The notes under the pieces are model-generated. The model was not told where the DNA came from, did no database searches, and was given only the letters and a program-made list of their open reading frames with translations. Positions 55,271-64,000 of a DNA stretch of 64,000 nt are shown here, in pieces. The stretch is from Pseudideonella sakaiensis. GTDB taxonomy: Bacteria; Pseudomonadota; Gammaproteobacteria; Burkholderiales; Burkholderiaceae_C. Each line of letters starts with the position of its first letter. The stretch's first letter is position 1. The stretch is from positions 62,001-126,000 of the forward strand of contig NZ_BBYR01000002.1 in the NCBI RefSeq assembly GCF_001293525.1, read 5' to 3'. The translations under genes were made by a program, and so were the position numbers.

Positions 55271-55409
55271 ATCTTACGTTTTCCGCACCCACCCCGCCCG
55301 GCGCGATCGGCGGAACTGGGCCGTGTTCACCGGCCTTCTCGGCAGGCGCCGGGCTTGCCGTGACGGATTGCGCGGCGCTGCGACGCCGGCCTCCACCGGG
55401 GCGTGCTGC

Positions 55410-56342
55410 TCAGCCGATCCGGCCGAGCAGCAGGTACTCCATCAAGGCCTTCTGCACGTGCATGCGGTTCTCGGCCTCGTCCCAGACCACCGACTGCGGG
55501 CCGTCGATCACCGCGGCCTCGACCTCCTCGCCGCGGTGCGCCGGCAGGCAGTGCATGAACAGCGCGTCGGGCTGGGCCGCGGCCATCATCTCGCCGTCCA
55601 CGCACCAGTCGGCGAAGGCCTTCTTGCGGGCCTCGTTCTCGGCCTCGTAGCCCATGCTGGTCCACACGTCGGTGGTGACCAGGTGGGCGCCGCGGCAGGC
55701 CTCCAGCGGGTCGGCGAAGCTGCGCAGCGGCGCGCCGGGCCCGACGCCGGCCACCGCCGCGTCGATCTCGTAGCCGCCGGGCGTGCTGACGTGCAGCGTG
55801 AAGCCGAGGATGTCGGCCGCCTGCAGCCAGGTGTTGGCCATGTTGTTGCCGTCGCCCACCCAGGCCACCGTCTTGCCGCGGATCGAGCCGCGGTGCTCGA
55901 TGAAGGTGAAGATGTCGGCCAGGATCTGGCAGGGGTGGTACTCGTTGGTCAGGCCGTTGATCACCGGCACCCGCGAGTGCGCGGCGAAGCGCTCGAGCTT
56001 CGCGTGCTCGTAGGTGCGGATCATCACCAGGTCGACCATGCGGCTGATCACGCGCGCGCTGTCCTCGATCGGCTCGGCGCGGCCGAGCTGGCTGTCGCCG
56101 GTGGTCAGGTGCACCACCGAGCCGCCCATCTGGTACATGCCGGCCTCGAAGCTCACGCGGGTGCGGGTGCTGGCCTTCTCGAAGATCATCGCCAGCGTGC
56201 GGTCCACCAGCGGCGTGTACTTCTCGTAGTTCTTGAAGCGCTTCTTGATGACCGCGGCGCGCTCGAAGAGGTAGGCGTATTCCTCGGCGCGGAAGTCCTT
56301 GAACTGCAGGTAGTGCTTCATCAGGCTCATCCCGGGCTTCAT
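55410..56342 (-). CDS. argF: Ornithine carbamoyltransferase
   Basis: A 310-residue cytosolic enzyme making citrulline from ornithine and carbamoyl phosphate. Carbamoyl-phosphate binding STRTRVSFEAGM, ornithine-loop HPCQILAD and MHCLPAHRG are all present. The start at 56342 lies 5 bp past the argD stop; later Met codons at 56330 and 56321 are possible but cut conserved residues. The argD-argF order is expected in this lineage. Confidence 0.96.
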   Translation of the reverse strand: MKPGMSLMKHYLQFKDFRAEEYAYLFERAAVIKKRFKNYEKYTPLVDRTLAMIFEKASTRTRVSFEAGMYQMGGSVVHLTTGDSQLGRAEPIEDSARVISRMVDLVMIRTYEHAKLERFAAHSRVPVINGLTNEYHPCQILADIFTFIEHRGSIRGKTVAWVGDGNNMANTWLQAADILGFTLHVSTPGGYEIDAAVAGVGPGAPLRSFADPLEACRGAHLVTTDVWTSMGYEAENEARKKAFADWCVDGEMMAAAQPDALFMHCLPAHRGEEVEAAVIDGPQSVVWDEAENRMHVQKALMEYLLLGRIG

Positions 56343-56347
56343 GGCGC

Positions 56348-57568
56348 TCAGGCGGACCGTTCGGCGAGGAAGGCCTCGACCAGCGGGCACAGGATGTCGA
56401 CGATCTCGGCCGCCTCGTCGGCGTTCAGGATCAGCGGCGGCACCAGGCGGATCACCCGCTCGGCGGTGACGCTGAGCAGCAGCCCGGCCTCGGCGGCGCG
56501 GCCGAGCAGCTCGCCGCAGGGGCGGTCCAGCTCGATGCCGATCATCAGGCCGGCGCCGCGGATCTCCACCACGCCGGCCTGGCCGGCCAGCCGGCGGGCC
56601 AGGCCCTCGCGCAGCGCGGCGCCGACGCGGGCCGCGTTCTCGAGCAGGCCGTCCTCCTCCATGATGCGCAGCGTCTCGACGCCGGCGCGCATCGCCAGCG
56701 GGTTGCCGCCGAAGGTGGTGCCGTGGTTGCCCGGGCCGAGCACGCGCGCCGCGCGCGGGCCGCAGACCACCGCGCCGACCGGCACGCCGGAGCCCAGGCC
56801 CTTGGCCAGCGGCATCACGTCGGGCCGGATGCCGGCCCACTGGTGGGCGAACCACTTCCCGGTGCGGCCGATGCCGCACTGCACCTCGTCGAGCATCAGC
56901 AGCCAGTCCTGCCGGTCGCACAGCGCGCGCACCGCGCGCAGGTAATCCACGGTCGCCGGATGGATGCCGCCCTCGCCCTGGATCACCTCCAGGAACACCG
57001 CGGTCACCTGCGGCCGCGTGCGGGCGATCTCCTCCAGCGCCGCCAGGTCGTTCAGCGGCACGCGGACGAAGCCCTCGACCAGCGGTCCGAAGCCGGCCTG
57101 CACCTTCGGGTTGCCGGTGGCCGACAGCGTGGCCAGCGAACGGCCGTGGAAGGCCTTCTCGTAGACCACGATCTCGGGCCGATCGAAGCCCTTGTCATGG
57201 CCGAACTTGCGCGCGATCTTGATCGCCGCCTCGTTCGCCTCCAGGCCGGTGCTGCAGAAGAAGGCGTTCTCCAGCCCCGACAGCGCGCACAGCTTCGCGG
57301 CGAGCTGCTCCTGCAGCGGCACGTGGTAATAGTTGGAGCAGTGGATCAGCTTGGCCACCTGGTCCTGCAGCGCGGGCACCAGGCGGGGATGGGCATGGCC
57401 CAGCGTGTTCACCGCGATGCCGCCCAGGCCGTCGAGGTAGCGGCGGCCCGCCGTGTCCCAGACGCGGCAGCCCTGGCCGTGCGACAGCGCGATCGGCAGG
57501 CGGCCGTAGGTGCCCATCACGTGCGGCTCGGCGGGGGCGGACGGGGCCACGGGCTCGGGTGCGTTCAT
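56348..57568 (-). CDS. argD: Acetylornithine aminotransferase
   Basis: A 406-residue class III PLP aminotransferase of arginine synthesis, with GTYGRLPIALSHG at the start, the DEVQCGIGRTG segment and the PLP-lysine LAKGLGSGVP. Similar enzymes act on succinylornithine or GABA, but coupling to argF supports ArgD. The start has GGAG six bases upstream. Its promoter lies in the 259-bp divergent gap with the DUF3579 gene. Confidence 0.93.
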   Translation of the reverse strand: MNAPEPVAPSAPAEPHVMGTYGRLPIALSHGQGCRVWDTAGRRYLDGLGGIAVNTLGHAHPRLVPALQDQVAKLIHCSNYYHVPLQEQLAAKLCALSGLENAFFCSTGLEANEAAIKIARKFGHDKGFDRPEIVVYEKAFHGRSLATLSATGNPKVQAGFGPLVEGFVRVPLNDLAALEEIARTRPQVTAVFLEVIQGEGGIHPATVDYLRAVRALCDRQDWLLMLDEVQCGIGRTGKWFAHQWAGIRPDVMPLAKGLGSGVPVGAVVCGPRAARVLGPGNHGTTFGGNPLAMRAGVETLRIMEEDGLLENAARVGAALREGLARRLAGQAGVVEIRGAGLMIGIELDRPCGELLGRAAEAGLLLSVTAERVIRLVPPLILNADEAAEIVDILCPLVEAFLAERSA

Positions 57569-57827
57569 TCGGTCTCCAGGGAGCTGGCGCGGCCGGGCGG
57601 CCGGGGCCGGAAGGAGGCGGGATTCTAGCGACCGGGGGTGGCGGGCCGGTGACGCCCGGGGCGCCGTGCCGCGGGCGGGCCCCGGCCGGCGCGGGCCCGC
57701 GCCGGCCCGCCTCGCGACCGGGTGCTGCGCTGCAGCACAATCGCGGCACAATCCCTGCATCGCGGGCGGAGGCCGATCGCCGTCGCCTCCACCGTCCGAG
57801 CCGGTCACCGCCGGCCCCCTTCCACGC
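57569..57827. promoter_or_regulatory. Divergent promoter region argD / DUF3579
   Basis: 259 bp with no gene. CACAATC occurs twice, around 57736 and 57747, in the rightward orientation and could serve as -10 elements for the DUF3579 gene. No arginine-box-like palindrome was recognised by eye. Confidence 0.35.
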
Positions 57828-58154
57828 ATGGCCAACCCGACAGCGCGCAGCTACTACATCCAGGGCCTCACCGCCGACGGCAAGACCTTCCGTCCGAGCG
57901 ACTGGTCCGAGCGGCTGGCCGGCGCCATGTCTTCCTTCCGTCCCGGCGGCGCGCACGCGGGCCGCTCCGGCCACATCGGCTATTCGCCGTACTGCGTCCC
58001 GCGGGTGGTCGACGGCGTGAAGTGCGTGCTCGTGAACGAGGCGCTGCGCGCCATCGAGCCGATGGCCTGGGACTTCGTGATGAACTTCGCCCGCGACAAC
58101 GGGCTGCGCGTGGTCGAGGTCGGCCCTGCGGCGCCGCCGCCGGCGGCCGCCTGA
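57828..58154 (+). CDS. DUF3579 family protein
   Basis: A 108-residue cytosolic protein with the family features YYIQGLT near the N-terminus, RPSDW and CVPRVVDGVKC. Its function is unknown. In betaproteobacteria it is usually placed beside argF and rpsT, as here. The ATG at 57828 is preferred over an earlier in-frame start within the argD promoter region. Confidence 0.88.
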   Translation: MANPTARSYYIQGLTADGKTFRPSDWSERLAGAMSSFRPGGAHAGRSGHIGYSPYCVPRVVDGVKCVLVNEALRAIEPMAWDFVMNFARDNGLRVVEVGPAAPPPAAA

Positions 58155-58384
58155 CGGGCATCGGCCCAGCGGACTCGGCCTCAGCGTCGCAGCCGAAGGG
58201 GGCGCGCCGGCGGTCGCGCAGGATCGCCCGGCGGATCCACCGAGCCAACCCACCAGGCCAACCCACCAAGCAAACGGGGCCTGCCTGGCAAGCCCCGGGG
58301 TCCCGCGGCCCGGCCTGCGGGCCGGGCGGGGTGAGGCGGCCCCGGCGCCGGGCGGACCTGCCGCCGGCCGGGGACGCCCGCCGA
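58155..58384. other. Intergenic region between DUF3579 gene and rpsT, with repeats and hairpins
   Basis: 230 bp between two convergent genes. It contains a tandem pair of GCCAACCCACCA (58244-58255 and 58257-58268) and the rpsT terminator. A second hairpin of GCCCGGCC/GGCCGGGC type lies around 58307-58326 without a T-run. Confidence 0.55.
58268..58296 (-). terminator. Rho-independent terminator of rpsT
   Basis: On the minus strand GGGGCTTGC pairs with GCAGGCCCC (one G-U) around a 3-base loop (58276-58296), followed by GTTTGCTT. It lies about 90 bp after the rpsT stop codon. Confidence 0.7.
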
Positions 58385-58690
58385 TCAGGCGGCGGCGGTC
58401 GCCAGCGCCTTGACCTTCGCGGCCAGGCGGCTCTTGTGGCGGGCGGCCTTGTTCTTGTGGAACATGCCCTTGTCGGCCACCGAGTCGATCACGCTCTGGG
58501 CGGTCGAGAACAGTTCGCTGGCCTTCGCCTTGTCGCCGGCGGCGACGGCCTTCTGCACGTTCTTGATCACGGTGCGGAAGCGCGAGCGCAGCGCGGTGTT
58601 CGCCGCGTTCAGCTTCACGTCCTGGCGCACGCGCTTGCGGCCCGAGGCGATGCGGACGGTCTTCTTCTTGGCTTTGGACGAGGTGGCCAT
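58385..58690 (-). CDS. rpsT: 30S ribosomal protein S20
   Basis: A 101-residue basic protein of the small subunit that binds 16S rRNA at an early step. It starts [13 protein letters not shown] and has the family's [14 protein letters not shown] and [11 protein letters not shown] helices. The upstream in-frame Met at 58771 is rejected because the family starts at MA(T/N)S. In E. coli S20 represses its own translation; no such element is evident here. Single gene with its own promoter and terminator. Confidence 0.97.
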   Translation of the reverse strand: MATSSKAKKKTVRIASGRKRVRQDVKLNAANTALRSRFRTVIKNVQKAVAAGDKAKASELFSTAQSVIDSVADKGMFHKNKAARHKSRLAAKVKALATAAA

Positions 58691-58862
58691 GGGTCTCTTG
58701 CCTGGCGGTCCCTGCAAAGAGACCGGAAAATTGCGGAGGTTCGTTCCCGGATGCAGCCGGGATTTCGTCACCAGGGTTTCGTCAGCGTCGCCCGGGGTGG
58801 TCGGCGACGGCTGGCCTGGCGGCCCGACTGAAGAAACGTGCTGGAAGAAACGAAAGCCCGCG

Positions 58863-58892
58863 AGTATAACATCGCCGCTTCGAGCTGATCCA
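58863..58892 (-). promoter_or_regulatory. Candidate sigma-70 promoter for rpsT
   Basis: On the minus strand TATACT (58863-58868) follows TGGATC (58887-58892) with an 18-base spacer. TATACT is one mismatch from the consensus -10. The leader to the rpsT start would be about 165 nt, long enough for regulation. Confidence 0.55.
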
Positions 58893-58935
58893 GTGCCCCC
58901 GGGGCCGGCGGCGCCCCCACCCCGACCCTGCTCCC

Positions 58936-60492
58936 ATGAACCTGCTGCGGGCCGCCTCGCTCGTGTCGCTGCTGACGCTCGCCTCCCGCGTCACCGGCAT
59001 GGTGCGCGACCAGGTGATCGCCGGTTTCTTCGGCGCGTCGGCGCTGACCGACGCCTTCAACGTCGCGTTCCGGATCCCGAACCTGCTGCGGCGTCTGTTC
59101 GCCGAGGGTGCGTTCTCCCAGGCCTTCGTGCCCATCCTGGCCGAGGTGCGCACGCGCGAGGGCGATGCCGCCACGCAGACCCTGGTCGACGCGGTGGCGA
59201 CCGCGCTGGCCTGGGTGCTGCTGGCCACCTGCGTGGTGGGCGTGCTGGGCGCGCCGGTGCTGGTCTGGCTGATGGCCGCGGGCCTGGAGCGCGGGCACGA
59301 GGCCGTGGTGATGACGCGCTGGATGTTCCCCTACATCGGCTTCATGTCGCTGGTGGCGCTGTCGGCGGGCATCCTCAACACCTGGAAGCACTTCACCGTG
59401 CCGGCCGCGACGCCGGTGCTGCTGAACCTGGCGATGATCGCGGCGGCCGGCTTCGGCGCGCCGGCGCTGGCCGCGCGCGGCATCACGCCGATCTATGCGC
59501 TGGCCGGCGGCGTGCTGGCCGGTGGCGTGCTGCAGCTGGCCGTGCAGTGGCCGGCGCTGCGCCGGCATGCGCTGCTGCCGCACATCGCGCTCGCGCCACG
59601 GGCCGTGCTGGCGGCCTGGCGGCATGCGGGCGTGCGCCGCGTGCTGCGCCAGATGGGGCCGGCGCTGCTGGGGGTGTCGGTGGCCCAGCTCTCGTTGCTC
59701 ATCAACACCCAGATCGCCTCGCACCAGGGCACGGGCGCGGTGTCGTGGCTCTTCTATGCCGACCGGCTGATGGAGTTCCCGACCGGCCTGCTCGGCGTGG
59801 CGCTCGGCGTGGTGCTGCTGCCGCAGCTCAGCGCCGCGCGCTCGCGCGACGATGCCGACGCCTACTCGGCGCTGCTCGACTGGGGCCTGCGGCTGAGCCT
59901 GCTGCTGGCGCTGCCCTGTGCGCTCGCGCTGCTGGTGTTCCCGACGCCGCTGGTCAGCGTGCTGTTCCAGTTCGGCGCCTTCGGTCCGAACGACGTCGCC
60001 CAGACCGTCGCCGCGCTGCGCGGCTACGGCGTCGGGCTGGTCGGGCTGATCGGCGTGAAGATCCTCGCGCCGGGCTTCTACGCGCGCCAGGACATCCGCA
60101 CCCCGGTGCGCATCGCGGTGGCGGTGCTGGTGCTGACGCAGCTGCTCAACCTGGCGCTGGTGCCCTGGCTCGGGCACGCGGGGCTGGCGCTGTCCATCGG
60201 CCTGGCCGCGCTGGTGAATGCCGGCTGGCTGCTGCTCGGGCTGCGGCGGCGCGGCGTCTACCGGCCGGCGCCGGGCTGGGCCGGCTTCGCGCTGCGCGTG
60301 ACGCTGGCCGCGCTGGCGATGGGGCTGCTGCTCGGCGCGGCCGCGCACGCGCTGGACTGGGTCGCGCTGGCACGGCAGAAGCTCTGGCAGGTGGGTGCGC
60401 TGGCGGCCTGCCTGGCGGCGGCGGCCTTGCTCTACTTCGGGCTGCTGCACCTCGCCGGACTGCGCTGGCGGGCCTTCCTGCGGCGCGGCTGA
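58936..60492 (+). CDS. murJ: Lipid II flippase MurJ
   Basis: A 518-residue MOP-superfamily membrane protein of about 14 helices. It starts [21 protein letters not shown] with the conserved '[12 protein letters not shown]' and '[13 protein letters not shown]' segments. It turns lipid II to the periplasmic face for peptidoglycan synthesis. It is divergent from rpsT and is probably transcribed from within 58691-58935. Confidence 0.95.
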   Translation: MNLLRAASLVSLLTLASRVTGMVRDQVIAGFFGASALTDAFNVAFRIPNLLRRLFAEGAFSQAFVPILAEVRTREGDAATQTLVDAVATALAWVLLATCVVGVLGAPVLVWLMAAGLERGHEAVVMTRWMFPYIGFMSLVALSAGILNTWKHFTVPAATPVLLNLAMIAAAGFGAPALAARGITPIYALAGGVLAGGVLQLAVQWPALRRHALLPHIALAPRAVLAAWRHAGVRRVLRQMGPALLGVSVAQLSLLINTQIASHQGTGAVSWLFYADRLMEFPTGLLGVALGVVLLPQLSAARSRDDADAYSALLDWGLRLSLLLALPCALALLVFPTPLVSVLFQFGAFGPNDVAQTVAALRGYGVGLVGLIGVKILAPGFYARQDIRTPVRIAVAVLVLTQLLNLALVPWLGHAGLALSIGLAALVNAGWLLLGLRRRGVYRPAPGWAGFALRVTLAALAMGLLLGAAAHALDWVALARQKLWQVGALAACLAAAALLYFGLLHLAGLRWRAFLRRG

Positions 60493-60524
60493 TGCGCGCC
60501 GCCCGTCGCCCGTACACTCCCGCG

Positions 60525-61406
60525 ATGCCGAAGTCCCCCTGGCTGCAGGCGCCCACGGCGCTGGGCTACTTCCAGGCCCTGGTCGCCGACGATGCGACGC
60601 TGCCGCTGACCGAAGCCGCGCTCGCGCTGGCCCAGGACGAGCACCCGCAGCTCGACGTGCAGGCCGCGCTGGCCGAGATCGACGGCGTCGGCGCCCGGCT
60701 GCGCCGGCGCCTGCCGCGCGATGCCAGCTCGCTGCACCGGCTGCGCCTGCTGAACCATTTCTTCTTCCAGGAACTGGGTTTCGCGCTGAACCCGAACGAC
60801 TACTACGACCCCGACAACAGCTTCCTGCACCGCGTGCTGGCCACGCGCCGCGGCATCCCGATCAGCCTCGCGGTGCTCTACCTGGAGCTGGCGCAGCAGG
60901 CCGGGCTGCGCGCCTTCGGCGTGTCTTTCCCCGGCCATTTCCTCGTGAAGCTGCGGGTGCAGGGCGGCGGCCAGTCGGGCGAGGTGGTGATCGACCCCGC
61001 GGACGGCCGCTCGCTGTCGCGCGAGGACCTGGAGGAGCGCCTGCAGCCCTACAAGCGCCGGCACGGCCTGCTCGGCGACTTCGACATCCCGCTCGGCCTG
61101 TTCCTGCAGGCGGCGACGCCGCGCGAGGTGCTGGCGCGGATGCTGCGCAACCTGAAGGAGATCCACCGCAGCGCGGCGGACTGGCCGCGACTGCACGCGG
61201 TGACGGAGCGCCTGGTGCTGCTGCTGCCCGACCTGCCCGAGGAGCGGCGCGACCGCGCGCTGGTGCGCGCCGAGCTCGGGCTGCACGAGGAGGCGGTCGG
61301 CGACCTGGCGCATTACCTCGCCGAGCGCCCCGATGCGCCCGACCGCGAGGCCCTGGGCCACCGGCTGGCGGCCTGGCGCGCCGCCGGGCCGCGCCGGCTG
61401 CACTGA
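60525..61406 (+). CDS. SirB1-family (transglutaminase-like) protein
   Basis: A 293-residue cytosolic protein. The SirB1/transglutaminase-like core (about 45-200) has LNHFFFQELGFA, NSFLHRVLATRRGIPISL and SFPGHFLVKL; a TPR-like tail follows. Family function is unsettled. TACACT at 60512-60517 just before the ATG could be a -10 box for a very short leader, though the gene also lies 32 bp after murJ. Confidence 0.85.
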   Translation: MPKSPWLQAPTALGYFQALVADDATLPLTEAALALAQDEHPQLDVQAALAEIDGVGARLRRRLPRDASSLHRLRLLNHFFFQELGFALNPNDYYDPDNSFLHRVLATRRGIPISLAVLYLELAQQAGLRAFGVSFPGHFLVKLRVQGGGQSGEVVIDPADGRSLSREDLEERLQPYKRRHGLLGDFDIPLGLFLQAATPREVLARMLRNLKEIHRSAADWPRLHAVTERLVLLLPDLPEERRDRALVRAELGLHEEAVGDLAHYLAERPDAPDREALGHRLAAWRAAGPRRLH

Positions 61407-61469
61407 CGCCGGCCCGCTCCCCCGTCGTTCCCCGTCCCGCCCGCCCTGTTCCGACGTACCGAGCTGCCC

Positions 61470-62579
61470 GTGAGCGTCCCGCCCACCCCCGAGCCCCTGC
61501 CCGCCGCGCGGCCGTCCGCGGCCTGGACGCTGCCGCGCCGGCGCCTCGCCTGGCTCGCGATCGCCGCGGTCGGCCTGGCGCTGCTGTGGTGGCTGTCGCC
61601 GGTGCTGACGCCCTTCCTGGTCGGCGCGGTGCTGGCCTATGCGCTGCACCCGGCGGTCGAGGCGCTGGCGGCGCGGCGCGTGCCGCGCGTGCTGGCGGTG
61701 CTCGCGGTCGAGACGGCCTTCATCCTCGCGCTGCTGGCGCTGCTGCTGCTGATGGTGCCGATCCTCGCGAAGGAGCTGCCGCTGCTGCGCGAGCAGATCC
61801 CGCTGCTCGCCGAGCGCGCCAACCAGACCCTGGTGCCCTGGCTGCGCAGCCACGGCATCCCGGTGGCGCTGGACACCGCGAGCGTCAAGGCCTTCGTGCT
61901 GAAGTACCTCGACGCCAACCTCGAGGACTGGCTCGCGACGGCGCTCAGTTCCGCCCGCATCGGCGGCAGCATCGTGCTGGCGATCATCGGCAATGCGGTG
62001 CTGATGCCGGTGGTGCTGTACTACCTGCTGATGGACTGGCCGAAGATCGTGGCGCGCGTCGAGGGCCTGGTGCCGCCGCGGCTGCGCCCGGCCACCGCCG
62101 ACTTCCTCGGCGAGTGCGACGCGGTGCTCGGCCAGTACCTGCGCGGCCAGCTGCTGGTGATGGCGCTGCTGGCGGTCGGCTACAGCATCGGGCTGGCGCT
62201 GTTCGGCTTCGACCTGGCGGTGCCGCTGGGCGTGTTCACCGGCCTGGCCGGCTTCATCCCCTACCTCGGCTTCGGCCTCGGGCTGGTGCTGGCGCTGCTG
62301 GCCGGCCTGCTGCAGTTCGGCGCCGCCTATGCGCTGGTCGCGGTGGCGGTGGTGTTCGGCATCGGCCAGGTGCTGGAGAGCTTCGTGCTGACGCCGCGCC
62401 TGGTCGGCGAGCGCATCGGCCTGAATCCGCTGACGGTGATCTTCGCGCTGCTGGCCTTCGGCCACCTGCTCGGCTTCGTCGGCGTGCTGGTGGCGCTGCC
62501 GCTGAGCGCGGTGGCCGCGGTGGCGATCGGCCGGCTGCGGCGCGCCTACCTGGCCAGCCCGCTCTTTCTGGGGCGCTGA
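61470..62579 (+). CDS. AI-2E/PerM family membrane transporter
   Basis: A 369-residue protein starting at GTG. About eight helices, with the family's hydrophobic repeat near the C-terminus (GFIPYLGFGLGL, RLVGERIGLNPL). Members export small molecules or ions; autoinducer-2 transport is proven only for TqsA. It lies upstream of hda as in other Burkholderiales. Confidence 0.88.
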   Translation: MSVPPTPEPLPAARPSAAWTLPRRRLAWLAIAAVGLALLWWLSPVLTPFLVGAVLAYALHPAVEALAARRVPRVLAVLAVETAFILALLALLLLMVPILAKELPLLREQIPLLAERANQTLVPWLRSHGIPVALDTASVKAFVLKYLDANLEDWLATALSSARIGGSIVLAIIGNAVLMPVVLYYLLMDWPKIVARVEGLVPPRLRPATADFLGECDAVLGQYLRGQLLVMALLAVGYSIGLALFGFDLAVPLGVFTGLAGFIPYLGFGLGLVLALLAGLLQFGAAYALVAVAVVFGIGQVLESFVLTPRLVGERIGLNPLTVIFALLAFGHLLGFVGVLVALPLSAVAAVAIGRLRRAYLASPLFLGR

Positions 62580-62585
62580 ACCGCC

Positions 62586-63308
62586 GTGAACGATCCCGCG
62601 CCCCCCGCGACCGTCCGGCCGATGCGGCAGCTGCCGCTGCCGATCCACGACGAGCCGGTGCCGACGCTGGACAGCTACCGTCCCGGCGCGAACGCCGCGG
62701 CCCTCGCGCTGCTGATGGAGCTGCTGCAGCAGCGCGCCGACGGTGCCGTCCCGCCGCCGGCCTACCTCTGGGGGCCGCCGGGCAGCGGCAAGTCGCACCT
62801 GCTGCAGGCGCTGGCCGCGGCCGTGCGGGAGGAGGGCGGCGGCGTGCTGCACGTCGATGCGGTGGGCGCGCTGCCCGGCGGGCCCGAGGGCACGGAGCTG
62901 CTGCTGCTCGACGACTGCGAGGCCTACGCGGCCGAGCGCCAGCAGGCGGCGTTCGCGCTGTTCGTCGATGCGGTGGCGCGCGGGGCCTGGGTGGTGGCCG
63001 CCGGCCGGCTGCCGCCGGTCGACCTGCCGTTGCGCGACGACCTGCGCACCCGCCTCGGCTGGGGCCACGTGATCGCGCTGCAGTCGGTCGACGAGGCGGC
63101 GGCCGGGGAGGTGCTGGCGGCCGAGGCGGCGCGCCGCGGCGTGCGGCTGCCGGCCGAGCTCGCGACCTACCTGATGGCCCGCTTCCCGCGCGACCTGAAG
63201 ACCCAGAGCACGCTGCTGCAGCGGCTCGAGGCCTATGCGCTGGAGCACCAGCGCCCGCTGACCCTGCCGACGCTGCGCCAGATGCTGCAGGACGACCCGC
63301 TGCGATGA
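62586..63308 (+). CDS. hda: DnaA regulatory inactivator Hda
   Basis: A 240-residue AAA+ protein. The N-terminal clamp-binding motif QLPLPI (15-20) recruits it to the beta clamp, and Walker A GPPGSGKS is at 63-70. With the clamp it triggers ATP hydrolysis on DnaA and prevents re-initiation. It starts at GTG, 6 bp after the permease stop. Its TGA overlaps the next ATG. Confidence 0.93.
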   Translation: MNDPAPPATVRPMRQLPLPIHDEPVPTLDSYRPGANAAALALLMELLQQRADGAVPPPAYLWGPPGSGKSHLLQALAAAVREEGGGVLHVDAVGALPGGPEGTELLLLDDCEAYAAERQQAAFALFVDAVARGAWVVAAGRLPPVDLPLRDDLRTRLGWGHVIALQSVDEAAAGEVLAAEAARRGVRLPAELATYLMARFPRDLKTQSTLLQRLEAYALEHQRPLTLPTLRQMLQDDPLR

Positions 63309-63973
63309 ACCTCTGCCTGTTCGACCTCGACCACACCCTGCTGCCGCTGGACTCCGACCACGCGTGGGGCGAGTTCATGCAGCGCGCCGGCTGGGTCGAC
63401 GGCGAGGACTTCCGGCGCCGCAACGACGCCTTCTACGCCGACTACCAGGCCGGCCGGCTGGACCTCGGCGCCTACATCGACTTCACCACCGCGCCGCTGC
63501 GCACGCGCAGCGCCGACGAGGCCGCCGCCGCGCACGCCCGCTTCATGCGCGAGGTGATCGTGCCGGCGATCACGCCGGACGCGCGCGCGCTCGTCCAGTC
63601 GCACCAGGCGCGCGGCGACTGGGTGGCGCTGGTCACCGCGACCAACGAGTTCGTCACCGCGCCGATCGCTGTGGCCTTCGGCATCGACACGCTGCTGGCG
63701 GTGCGGCTGGAACGCGCCGCCGACGGGCGGCCGACCGGCCGCATCGCCGGCGTGCCGACCTTCCGCGAGGGCAAGGTCGCCCGCGTGACCGAATGGCTGC
63801 GCGCGCGCGGCGCCGACTGGGGCGACTTCGCCCGCATCAGCGTCTACAGCGACTCGCCGAACGACCTGCCGCTGCTCGAACGCGCCACCGAGCCGGTGGC
63901 CACCAACCCGTCCCCGGCGCTGGCCGAGATCGCCCGCGCGCGGGGCTGGCGCATACTTTCGCTCTTTCCATGA
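63305..63973 (+). CDS. HAD-family (SerB-like, subfamily IB) phosphatase
   Basis: A 222-residue enzyme with the nucleophile motif FDLDHTLL at the N-terminus, VTATNEF and SDSPNDLPLLE as later HAD motifs. Phosphoserine-type or other small phosphomonoesters are likely substrates; the true one is not known. It is coupled by ATGA overlap to hda and again to pcnB. Confidence 0.9.
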   Translation: MNLCLFDLDHTLLPLDSDHAWGEFMQRAGWVDGEDFRRRNDAFYADYQAGRLDLGAYIDFTTAPLRTRSADEAAAAHARFMREVIVPAITPDARALVQSHQARGDWVALVTATNEFVTAPIAVAFGIDTLLAVRLERAADGRPTGRIAGVPTFREGKVARVTEWLRARGADWGDFARISVYSDSPNDLPLLERATEPVATNPSPALAEIARARGWRILSLFP

Positions 63974-64000
63974 TCAAGAAGCTCATCGACAAGCTGCTCG
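63970..64000 (+). CDS. pcnB: Poly(A) polymerase, first codons only
   Basis: The window ends after ten codons beginning MIKKLIDKLL, which is how betaproteobacterial PcnB proteins begin. The ATG overlaps the HAD stop, and an hda-HAD-pcnB order is expected. The assignment rests on context and this short match. Confidence 0.65.
   Translation, partial: MIKKLIDKLL

Overview
The window is chromosomal DNA from a very GC-rich betaproteobacterium, most likely a member of the Burkholderiales (Leptothrix/Rubrivivax-type). The case rests on gene order and gene families. At the right end stand argD-argF, a DUF3579 gene, rpsT, murJ, a SirB1-type gene, an AI-2E/PerM permease, hda, a HAD phosphatase and the first codons of pcnB, an order I recall from betaproteobacterial chromosomes. 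A kynBUA operon and an aryl-polyene-type pigment locus also fit. No species can be named from the sequence alone. Coding density is high and many genes are joined by ATGA or GTGA overlaps. No non-coding gap exceeds 300 bases.

Layout. (1) 1-7000: a c-di-GMP signalling block with an Hpt domain translationally coupled to a REC-PAS-GGDEF-EAL protein, a coiled-coil diguanylate cyclase and a divergent GAF-PAS-GGDEF protein. (2) 7100-10900: a short accessory patch between a yciI-like gene and a tRNA-Ser(UGA). It holds a decayed hipA with an apparently intact hipB-like antitoxin and a large self-inhibited-type Fic protein. (3) 10913-17613: apaH, a CorC/HlyC-type membrane protein, a SapC-like protein, pcaB, an unusual PcaC-PcaD fusion and a DUF502 membrane protein. 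(4) 17767-20810: a tripartite TRAP uptake system with an internal terminator, followed by a PAS-GGDEF-EAL protein. (5) 23008-37535: a pigment locus related to aryl-polyene/xanthomonadin clusters. It has two ACPs, three ketosynthases, two chain-length-factor-like domains (one fused to a ketosynthase), a flavin halogenase-like enzyme, an acyltransferase, a PAP2 protein, a LolA-like protein, an MMPL exporter and a phosphatase lipoprotein. It has no ketoreductase, dehydratase or acyl ligase, so the pathway must be completed from elsewhere. (6) 37650-43389: an SUV3-like helicase, kynB-kynU-kynA (tryptophan to anthranilate) and a YkgJ-type protein.

(7) 43501-55206: the most unusual block. A secreted CHAT-family protease-like protein, a two-partner-secretion exoprotein (TpsA) and its outer-membrane transporter (TpsB) form one overlapping operon. 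They converge on a CHASE2-PAS-GGDEF-EAL protein with a degenerate GGDEF motif, preceded by a periplasmic FecR-domain protein. CHAT, CHASE2, FecR and haemagglutinin-type TPS proteins are a combination better known from cyanobacteria. I propose the five genes form one cell-envelope sensing and adhesion module. (8) 55410-64000: the conserved housekeeping stretch described above.

Five GGDEF-type proteins in 64 kb suggest surface attachment or biofilm control is a theme. The CHAT-TPS module and the pigment exporter locus would both act at the cell surface. All functional statements are from motif recognition by eye; no similarity search was run.
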